NCBI GenBank assembly: GCA_029240955.1
Contig: JARDZH010000043.1
Location: 1-8,866, forward strand
From: Pseudomonas sp.
GTDB lineage: Bacteria; Pseudomonadota; Gammaproteobacteria; Pseudomonadales; Pseudomonadaceae
DNA length: 8,866 nt
Direction of reading: 5' to 3'
Each line of letters opens with the position of its first letter. Position 1 is the first letter of the stretch. This document shows, one piece after another, positions 1 to 5,165 of the stretch. Both the position numbers and the translations under genes were made by a program. The notes under the pieces were generated by a model. The model saw only the letters and a list, made by a program, of their open reading frames with translations, had not been told where the DNA came from and did no database searches.

Positions 1-1
1 C

Positions 2-991
2 GATATCGCCATTTTTGACGACGAAGCGTTTACCGTTACTTCGCTCACCGCTGCACTCAATGATCAACCGTACCTGCCAGGGCGCATCAGCGCCTTGGGC
101 CTGTTCCGCGAGGAAGGCATTACCACTCTGACCGTGCAGATTGAAAAGGACGGCGACACTCTGGCACTGGTGCCTGCTGGTGAGCGTGGTGGTTCTGGCC
201 TGGTGGTTGCTGCCAGCAAGCGCAACCTCATCCCGTTCAACACCGTGCATCTGCCTGAGCGCTTCACGATCAAGGCTGACGAGATCCAAGGCATCCGTGC
301 CTTCGGCACTCGCACTGAACTGCAGGCGGTGCAGGACGTGGTCAATGCACGCCTGGCCAAGGCGCGGCGCCAGTTGGACGCCACGCACGAATTCCAGCGT
401 ATGGGCGCACTGAATGGCCAGATCCTCGACGCCGATGGCAAAACCGTACTGCTGGATCTCTATGACCGCTTCGGTGTGAAGCGTCAAAGGATGTCCATGG
501 GACTGGCGGATCCAGAGACTGAGCTGCGGGTTCAATGCGGCGAGGCGTTGGATATGCAGGAAGATGCGTTGGGTAGCGTGACCAGTACTGGCTCGCGCGC
601 CTTCTGCGGTAAAAACTTCTGGAACAAGTTCATCGTCCACCCTTCGGTAAAAGAAACCTACCTCAACAGTCAGCAAGCGGCCGCGCTGCGCGGTGATGCC
701 CGGGAAAGTTTCGAGTTCGGCGGCATTATTTGGGAGCGTTACCGTGGCAAGGTCGCTGGCGTTTCCTTCGTGCATGACGACAAGGCGCTTCTGGTTCCGG
801 AAGGCGTGCCGGATCTGTACATCTCGGTGTTCGCGCCAGCTGACTACATGGAAACGGTCAACACACAGGGCATTCCGTACTACAGCATGATCGAGCCGCT
901 GCCCTTCAACAAAGGCATGGCCGGTGAAGCGCAGTCCAACCCGCTGCACCTGTGCACCCGACCGCGTGCGCAGGTCCTTCTGGAACTCTGA
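2..991 (+). CDS. Major capsid protein, lambda gpE family (5' partial)
   Basis: This is the structural protein that builds the phage head shell. The frame is open from the left edge of the window (reading DIAIFDDEAFTVTSLTAAL), so about three N-terminal residues including the start codon are probably missing; an internal ATG at 95 is not the real start. The visible 329 residues fit the length of lambda gpE (about 340). Family-like features are an N-terminal beta segment with a glycine-rich loop (PAGERGGSG), a helix near the middle (TRTELQAVQDVVNARLAKAR), where lambda-type capsids have their long spine helix, and a C-terminal segment containing GIPYYSMIEPLPF followed by a short tail. The connector gene that follows agrees with a head protein. 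It ends in TGA two bases before the next GTG start. The family call rests on recalled similarity to Pseudomonas prophage capsid proteins and lambda gpE, not on a search. Scaffold and protease genes would be expected just upstream, outside the window. Confidence 0.9.
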   Translation, partial: DIAIFDDEAFTVTSLTAALNDQPYLPGRISALGLFREEGITTLTVQIEKDGDTLALVPAGERGGSGLVVAASKRNLIPFNTVHLPERFTIKADEIQGIRAFGTRTELQAVQDVVNARLAKARRQLDATHEFQRMGALNGQILDADGKTVLLDLYDRFGVKRQRMSMGLADPETELRVQCGEALDMQEDALGSVTSTGSRAFCGKNFWNKFIVHPSVKETYLNSQQAAALRGDARESFEFGGIIWERYRGKVAGVSFVHDDKALLVPEGVPDLYISVFAPADYMETVNTQGIPYYSMIEPLPFNKGMAGEAQSNPLHLCTRPRAQVLLEL

Positions 992-993
992 CC

Positions 994-1314
994 GTGGGCT
1001 TTCGCGACCTGATCGCCGAGGTCGATGCGGTGGTGTTCGAAACGCTGGGCGATACCGCACGGATTGAGGGTCGCGAAGAGCCAGTGTTCGGCATGTTCGC
1101 CGCACCCTGGCTGCAACCCAAGTTCGGCAAGCTCAACACCGGGTTGCGCGAGCCGCGCTTCGAGATCCGTGTCAGCGATTCGCAAGGTCTGCAGCAGGGC
1201 ATGCTGGTCAGCGTTGATTTGCCCGCCTTGGACGGCGGCGGTGACTACGACCTGATTCAGCTCGAACCGAGCGGCGACGGCCTGGTCGCCCTCATTCTGA
1301 GGTTGCGCCCATGA
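994..1314 (+). CDS. Head-tail joining protein, lambda gpFII-like
   Basis: This is a small connector (106 aa) likely to sit at the head-tail interface, in the place lambda gpFII attaches filled heads to tails (Phage_attach family). Its layout follows lambda gpFII: an N-terminal helix (FRDLIAEVDAVVFETLG), a beta segment giving GMFAAPW, then FEIRVSDSQGLQQGMLVSV, matching the lambda pattern of 'LFVRTDEVRQLRRGDTLTI', and a closing beta strand LVALILRLR. I chose GTG at 994, giving (M)GFRDLIAE, because family members usually begin close to this helix. GTG at 952 would add 14 residues overlapping the capsid gene and no homologous motif. Neither start has a strong Shine-Dalgarno sequence, so translation may be coupled to termination of the capsid gene only two bases upstream. 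The stop overlaps the next start as ATGA. The product is fairly sure and the start less so. Confidence 0.72.
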   Translation: MGFRDLIAEVDAVVFETLGDTARIEGREEPVFGMFAAPWLQPKFGKLNTGLREPRFEIRVSDSQGLQQGMLVSVDLPALDGGGDYDLIQLEPSGDGLVALILRLRP

Positions 1315-1976
1315 GTGTCGGCAGCTATTTCAAACCCTCGGCCGGGGGCGGGATGATCTCCATCCAATCCTCGGCCGCTGACTTTCAGGCGTTCCAGGAC
1401 TTTGCCAAGGTGGTACCGAAAGCGGCCGCTGCGGCGCATCGGCGCGCGATCAACAAGACGTTGGGTTGGTTGCGCACGCACATTGCCCGAGCGGTCAGCC
1501 GGTCGGAGCGCATTGCTGTTGCGGCGGTGCGTCAGCGGTTGCGCAGCTATCCAGTTTCCGGCGGGGCTGCGATCGGCAAACTGTGGTTCGGTTTGAACGC
1601 CATCGAGTCCAGCCGGGTCGGCCGGGCGCGACAAAGCGGCAGCGGCGTGTCAGTAGCGGGGCGGCGTTACCAAGGGGCTTTCCTCAAGAAGGTCTACGGC
1701 AACAAGCCCGACATCTGGATCCGCACAGCCAGCAAGCATTTCAACGCGGACGACTACCCCGACAGCACGGGGTCACCTGGTCGCGGGCCGAGTTCGGGTT
1801 GGGTCGCCGAAAACGGCAGTCGTTTCCCGCTGGCCAAGGCCAAGGTATCGCTGGAGCAAGCCCGGCCGCACTTCGACAGCTGGGTCAAAAAGGCGGATGA
1901 GCGTCTGCTGGAGATCCTCAAACAGGAACTCAACTTTGAGCTGCAGAAATACCTCAAGAGGATCGGTAATGTCTGA
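1311..1976 (+). CDS. Minor tail protein Z-like (lambda gpZ family)
   Basis: This 221-residue protein resembles lambda gpZ, a minor tail protein needed for correct head-tail joining and DNA positioning at the tail top. Visible family signatures are RRAINKT near residues 44-50 followed by an Arg-rich helix (SRSERIAVAAVRQRLR, about 63-78), a central basic segment with a GAFLKKV strand (about 122-128; lambda has GAFIQQL at the same place), an IWIRT strand and a FPLAKAKV segment (about 172-179). A charged C-terminal helix (about 187-217) runs KADERLLEILKQELNFELQK, like the C-terminal helix of gpZ. The start ATG at 1311 has TGAGG eight bases upstream and overlaps the previous stop as ATGA. ATG at 1353 is a possible second start giving 207 aa. 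The stop at 1974 overlaps the next gene by eight bases. gpZ belongs to siphophage lambda, so its pairing here with a contractile tail is notable. Confidence 0.8.
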   Translation: MSVGSYFKPSAGGGMISIQSSAADFQAFQDFAKVVPKAAAAAHRRAINKTLGWLRTHIARAVSRSERIAVAAVRQRLRSYPVSGGAAIGKLWFGLNAIESSRVGRARQSGSGVSVAGRRYQGAFLKKVYGNKPDIWIRTASKHFNADDYPDSTGSPGRGPSSGWVAENGSRFPLAKAKVSLEQARPHFDSWVKKADERLLEILKQELNFELQKYLKRIGNV

Positions 1977-2481
1977 CGAACCCTTCAGCTTGGACCAGCT
2001 TTATCGGGCGGTAGAACAGCATTTGCGTACCCACTTGCCTGGCGTGCAGGCCGTCACAGCCTGGCCAGACATTAAGGATCGCGCGTTGCTGCCAGCGGTG
2101 TTCTTGGAGGTGGCCGAGATCGAGCCGGGTACCGATATCGGTACCGGCGAAACCTCGCTCATCTTCAAGTTCGAGGCCCGCATCATCGTCGACCCAATCA
2201 AGCCGCACCATCATCAACAGGCCGTGCAATTAGCGACTCAGCTGGCAGTGCTGCTGCGTGGGCAAACATGGGGGCTAGCAGTTGAGCCTGCCGAGTTTGT
2301 GCAATCGCTGCAGGACTGGACCCAGCCGCACCTGGATGGATACACCGTTTGGCTGGTGGAGTGGAGTCAGCAGGTTTATCTCGGCGTTGAGGAATGGCCA
2401 TGGTCGGACGAACCGCCGGGAACGTTGGTGTTTGATGTTGAGCCTGGTGACGGGCCATTCAGGCCTGAGGATCTACCGTGA
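1969..2481 (+). CDS. Probable tail terminator/completion protein
   Basis: This 170-residue protein is most likely the tail terminator, which caps the tail tube and stops polymerisation at the head-proximal end. The reasons are its place between a gpZ-like protein and the gpV spike gene and its architecture: an N-terminal helix (LDQLYRAVEQHLRTHL, 8-23), a beta strand with LPAVFLEVAEIEPG (41-54), a loop, then LIFKFEARIIVDP (64-76), a long helix (HQQAVQLATQLAVLLRG, 82-98) and late strands (YTVWLVEWSQQVYLG). This strand-loop-strand-helix order is typical of gpU/Mu gp37-type terminators, but I see no diagnostic motif. The tail after residue 140 is acidic and Pro/Gly-rich (EEWPWSDEPPG). ATG at 1969 was chosen because AAGAGGA lies at the right distance upstream; an upstream ATG at 1897 in the same frame would overlap gpZ by 80 bases and adds non-family residues. 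The stop overlaps the next start as GTGA. Confidence 0.5.
   Translation: MSDEPFSLDQLYRAVEQHLRTHLPGVQAVTAWPDIKDRALLPAVFLEVAEIEPGTDIGTGETSLIFKFEARIIVDPIKPHHHQQAVQLATQLAVLLRGQTWGLAVEPAEFVQSLQDWTQPHLDGYTVWLVEWSQQVYLGVEEWPWSDEPPGTLVFDVEPGDGPFRPEDLP
2128..2145. repeat. 18-bp perfect palindrome inside the terminator-like gene
   Basis: GGTACCGATATCGGTACC is a perfect inverted repeat with no loop, encoding the self-similar peptide GTDIGT. It contains two KpnI-type sites and one EcoRV-type site. It lies inside an open coding frame, so it may be a by-product of the repeated Gly-Thr codons rather than a protein-binding site. Confidence 0.4.
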
Positions 2482-3044
2482 GTTACGCTAGCGCCCAGCA
2501 TGACCGCATGATCGCGGGGGCGGTAAAGGCTTGCTACGTGGTCGCGGTGGATCTGTCCGCTTCGCCGCCGGTATGTCGCGTGTCGGACGGCAGTGAATGG
2601 GTCAGCGCTTGGGTGCGGTGGCACAGCATCGCGGCGGGCAAGGCCAGGCACTGGCGGGCGCCGTCTTTGGGCGAGCAGGGCAGTTTGATCAGTCCCAGCG
2701 GCGACGTGTCGCAAGGCACCTTTGTCCCGGGCCTGTATGGCAATGCCGGACCGCCTCCAGATAATCGCGACCACGTCGAGGTCTGGCGTTTTGATGACGG
2801 CGGCTCGCTGATCTACGACTGGCAGGCCAAGAGCTACAGCATCACCCTGCCGAGCGGTACGGTCACCATCAAAGTGGCCAGCACCGAAGCGGTCGTAACC
2901 GATGCGGCCGTGAGCGTGACTACCGGCAACATCAATCTGAAAGCGGCGGTGATGATCGACGGTGCGCTACACGTTACTAAGGGCATCACCAGCGCCGGCG
3001 CGATCATTGACGCCACCGGCAACAGTAATCACCACACGCATTAA
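2478..3044 (+). CDS. V: Baseplate assembly/spike protein, P2 gpV family
   Basis: This is the central baseplate spike, expected to form a trimer that pierces the outer membrane when the sheath contracts. The 188 residues follow P2 gpV (211 aa). An N-terminal helix is followed by an OB-fold (about 17-95) with VVAVDLSASPPVCRVSDG, then VSAWVRWHS, where P2 has TDWLQWLTH, and APSLGEQGSLISPSGD, where P2 has APSVGEQVLILAVGGE, and FVPGLYG. After a Pro-rich linker comes a C-terminal beta-helix (about 105-180) of short repeats such as VTIKVASTEAVVTDAAVSVTTGN in sense. The chain ends in GNSNHHTH (181-188). This keeps the HxH motif that binds iron at the spike tip in P2 gpV and phi92, but lacks the Gly-rich residues that follow it in P2. 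The start is GTG at 2478 with TGAGGA upstream, overlapping the previous stop by four bases. A hairpin terminator begins 13 bases after the stop. Confidence 0.93.
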   Translation: MSYASAQHDRMIAGAVKACYVVAVDLSASPPVCRVSDGSEWVSAWVRWHSIAAGKARHWRAPSLGEQGSLISPSGDVSQGTFVPGLYGNAGPPPDNRDHVEVWRFDDGGSLIYDWQAKSYSITLPSGTVTIKVASTEAVVTDAAVSVTTGNINLKAAVMIDGALHVTKGITSAGAIIDATGNSNHHTH

Positions 3045-3056
3045 TTCATTCACGAC

Positions 3057-3079
3057 AGCCCGCCCAGTGCGGGCTTTTT
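3057..3079 (+). terminator. Hairpin terminator after gpV
   Basis: A perfect 7-bp stem (AGCCCGC 3057-3063, GCGGGCT 3069-3075) with a 5-base loop CCAGT is followed by a run of T (3075-3079). This is the form of an intrinsic terminator. It lies only six bases upstream of the RBS of the 82-aa gene, with no visible promoter in between, so it is probably leaky or read through by antiterminated late transcription. It belongs to a cassette repeated before the sheath gene. Confidence 0.75.
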
Positions 3080-3096
3080 CATGCCTGGAGAAACAG

Positions 3097-3345
3097 ATGG
3101 CCAAGATCGATACGACCGTCACCGAGGTGCAAGCGTCCTCGGAACTGGCAATTGCATCCTCACCGTTCTCATCGCCCGAACTCTTGAAATACCGCGACAA
3201 GCTCTACACGTCGCGACTGTTGATCGTCCCCGGCACTGACCGTTCCTATCCGGTCGACAAGGCGACGGTCGTGGTGCCGGCCTCCGACATCGAAGCGGTC
3301 AAGTTCCTGAAAGCCAGCGACGAATACGAGCCGTTCAAGGAGTGA
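3097..3345 (+). CDS. Hypothetical phage protein, 82 aa, between gpV and gpW
   Basis: I do not recognise this gene. It begins at ATG 3097 with GGAG seven bases upstream; the same frame extends upstream into gpV, but those codons overlap another gene and have no RBS. The product is small and hydrophilic, has no Cys or Trp, and has no signal peptide or membrane segment. The first 27 residues are Ser/Ala/Thr-rich and look flexible. Residues 28-62 could hold a short helix (ELLKYRDKLYTSR) and strands (LLIVPG, ATVVVPAS), and residues 63-82 an acidic helix (DIEAVKFLKASDEYEPFKE). P2 has no gene between V and W, so this is an insertion relative to P2. It is preceded by a terminator-plus-RBS cassette like the one before the sheath gene, so it may be transcribed or translated at its own level. 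A role in baseplate assembly or a small decoration/chaperone role is possible from position only. Confidence 0.7.
   Translation: MAKIDTTVTEVQASSELAIASSPFSSPELLKYRDKLYTSRLLIVPGTDRSYPVDKATVVVPASDIEAVKFLKASDEYEPFKE
3337..3342 (+). promoter_or_regulatory. Shine-Dalgarno site that decides the gpW start
   Basis: AAGGAG lies eight bases before ATG 3351, an ideal spacing. It argues for ATG 3351 over the alternative GTG at 3342, which overlaps this motif, and over the later ATG at 3360. Confidence 0.7.
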
Positions 3346-3350
3346 CATCG

Positions 3351-3677
3351 ATGATCGGAATGGATCGCCACACCGGCCTACCCATATCCGGCATCGAGCA
3401 CCTTCGCCAATCCATCGCCGACATCTTGAGCACGCCGCTGGGCAGTCGCCGGCACCGTATGGAATACGGCAGCAAGCTGCGGCGGTTTGTCGATTTGCCC
3501 ATCAACGAAGGCTGGAAAAGCGCCGTACAGGCTGAGGTTGCCCGCGCTTTGGGGCGCTGGGAGCCGCGTTTGAAGTTGGATCAGGTGCGGGTCATTTCCG
3601 TCATTGGCGGGCAAATCAATTTGCAAATCGTCGGGAAGTACCTGGGCGACAGCGTCACGTTGGAGGTGGCCGCATGA
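3351..3677 (+). CDS. W: Baseplate wedge protein, P2 gpW / T4 gp25 family
   Basis: This is a wedge component of the baseplate, related to T4 gp25 and P2 gpW (115 aa). It is thought to nucleate sheath attachment at the baseplate. The 108 residues contain the family core: MDRHTGLPISGIEHLRQSI (4-22), ADILSTPLGSRRHRMEYGS (23-41) with the characteristic E-Y-G triplet at 38-40, then FVDLP, an alpha helix (WKSAVQAEVARALGRWEPR, 55-73) and closing strands LDQVRVISV and INLQIVG. The start chosen is ATG 3351 because of the AAGGAG eight bases upstream. GTG 3342 would add three residues and overlap the previous stop as GTGA. The stop overlaps the J start as ATGA, so W and J are translationally coupled. Confidence 0.92.
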   Translation: MIGMDRHTGLPISGIEHLRQSIADILSTPLGSRRHRMEYGSKLRRFVDLPINEGWKSAVQAEVARALGRWEPRLKLDQVRVISVIGGQINLQIVGKYLGDSVTLEVAA

Positions 3678-4555
3678 GTACCGTAGATCTGTCTTCGCTG
3701 CCAGCCCCGACCGTGCTGGAGCCTCTGGACTTCGAAGAGGTTTATCAGGACGGGCTGAGCGTGTTTCGCGGGTACATGGGCGACAACTGGACGGCCGCGC
3801 TGGAAAGCGACCCAGTGGTCAAAGTGCTTGAGGTCGGGGCTTACAACAAGGTCGGTAACCGCGCCCGAGTCAATGACGCAGGCAAGGCGCTTTTACTGGC
3901 GCACGCCATTCGCGGTGACCTCGATCACTTGGGAGCCAACGTCAATCTGAAGCGCTTGGTCATTCAGCCCGAGGATCTGCTGGCAGTGCCACCAGTGCCC
4001 AAGGTCATGGAAGACGACGACCCGTTTCGCGAGCGCATCCAGTTGGCCTATGAGGGCTTGACCACGGCCGGCCCGCGTAACAGCTACATCCTGCATGCAC
4101 GCAATGCCTCGGGGTTGGTGGCAGATGCCACGGCCGAGAGCCCGAAGCCCTGTTACGTCACGGTCACGGTGCTGGGGTTGGAAGGGGAAGGCGAAGCGCC
4201 GCCGGAGCTGCTGGCGACTGTGGCCGCTGCTCTGAATGACGATGACGTCCGTCCGGTTGGTGATCGCGTGACTGTGCAGAGCGCAGAGGTGATCCGTTAC
4301 GAGATTGACGCCATCTTGCACATGGCCAGCGCTGGTCCGGAAGCGGATGCCAGTTTGGCCGAGGCAAAAAACCGCCTGGCAGGCTGGATCAATCCACGCA
4401 AGCGCTTGGGCGTCGAGGTCGCCCGCTCTGCTGTTGACGCTCAGTTGCACGTTGCCGGCGTTGCCCGGGTTGAGTTGGTCGGTTGGCAGGACTTGGCCCC
4501 GACCAAGGCTCAGGCGGCGTTCTGTACGCGCTACAGCGTGAGGCTGGCGGGCTGA
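3674..4555 (+). CDS. J: Baseplate assembly protein J, P2 gpJ family
   Basis: This wedge protein of the baseplate periphery is related to P2 gpJ (302 aa), Mu gp47 and T4 gp6, and links the inner baseplate to gpI and the fibres. The 293 residues run colinearly with the family: DLSSLPAPTVLEPLDFEEV (5-23), an acidic DPVVKVLEVGAYNKV segment (47-60), a helix with AHAIRGDLDHLGANVNLKRL (76-95), the conserved DDPFRERIQLAYEGLTTAGP core (115-134) followed by NSYILHARNASG, a DDVRPVGDRVTV turn (190-201), and a C-terminal domain with LAGWINPRKRLGVEVARS (235-252) and VELVGWQDL. The length is normal and no break is seen. It overlaps W by four bases (ATGA) and is followed after one base by the gpI start. Confidence 0.94.
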   Translation: MSTVDLSSLPAPTVLEPLDFEEVYQDGLSVFRGYMGDNWTAALESDPVVKVLEVGAYNKVGNRARVNDAGKALLLAHAIRGDLDHLGANVNLKRLVIQPEDLLAVPPVPKVMEDDDPFRERIQLAYEGLTTAGPRNSYILHARNASGLVADATAESPKPCYVTVTVLGLEGEGEAPPELLATVAAALNDDDVRPVGDRVTVQSAEVIRYEIDAILHMASAGPEADASLAEAKNRLAGWINPRKRLGVEVARSAVDAQLHVAGVARVELVGWQDLAPTKAQAAFCTRYSVRLAG

Positions 4556-4556
4556 T

Positions 4557-5165
4557 ATGAAAAGTCTACTGCCGCTCAACAGCACGCAACTGGAACGGGC
4601 CATGGAGGCCGCGTTCTTCGAAAAAACGATTGTTCCTCTGCGCGACCTCTACAACGCTGATACCTGCCCGGTGCATTTGCTGCCGCACCTGGCATGGGCA
4701 TGGTCGGTGGATCGCTGGGATTACCGGTGGACTGAGGCGACCAAGCGCGCGGCCATCAAGGCGTCGTACTACATCCACAAGCACAAAGGCACCATCGGCG
4801 CGTTGCGCCGGGTGGTCGAGCCGCTGGGCTACCTGATCGAGATTGTCGAGTGGTTCAACACGGTGCCCGAGGGCGTGCCGGGTACCTTCGCGCTGAAGGT
4901 TGGCGTTCTCGATACAGGAATCACTGAGGAAATGTATCAGGAGCTTGAGCGCCTGATTGACGACGCCAAACCCGTTACCCGGCAACTGACCGGGCTGGCG
5001 ATCAGCCTGGAAACCCAAGGCGATTTGAATATCGCAGTGTCCCTTTACGAAGGCGACGAAATCGACGTTTACCCGCCCGTCATGCGTGACATCGAGGTCA
5101 CCGGCAGCTTTGGCGTGGTTGGGCGCGAACACACCATAGACACCCTGGACGTTTATTATGATTGA
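4557..5165 (+). CDS. I: Tail protein I, P2 gpI family (baseplate wedge)
   Basis: This wedge protein partners with gpJ and anchors the tail fibre to the baseplate. The 202 residues show the P2 gpI pattern: an N-terminal helix starting LNSTQLERAMEAAF (7-20), LLPHLAWAWSVDRWD (41-55), the conserved HKHKGTIGALRRVVEPLGY (74-92), IEIVEWF, and the DAKPVTRQL segment (136-144). It is somewhat longer than P2 gpI (176 aa), and the extra sequence is the C-terminal part (about 150-202), which is acidic and contains EGDEIDVYPP; this end probably contacts the fibre. The start ATG 4557 follows the J stop by one base, and the stop lies inside the tail fibre gene with an eight-base overlap. Confidence 0.93.
   Translation: MKSLLPLNSTQLERAMEAAFFEKTIVPLRDLYNADTCPVHLLPHLAWAWSVDRWDYRWTEATKRAAIKASYYIHKHKGTIGALRRVVEPLGYLIEIVEWFNTVPEGVPGTFALKVGVLDTGITEEMYQELERLIDDAKPVTRQLTGLAISLETQGDLNIAVSLYEGDEIDVYPPVMRDIEVTGSFGVVGREHTIDTLDVYYD

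Noticed and set aside
3893..4603. A 236-codon open frame on the - strand opposite the J gene
   Set aside because: It lies wholly antisense to the well-supported J and I genes, has no recognisable motifs, and its Arg/Gln/His-rich composition is typical of shadows in GC-rich DNA.
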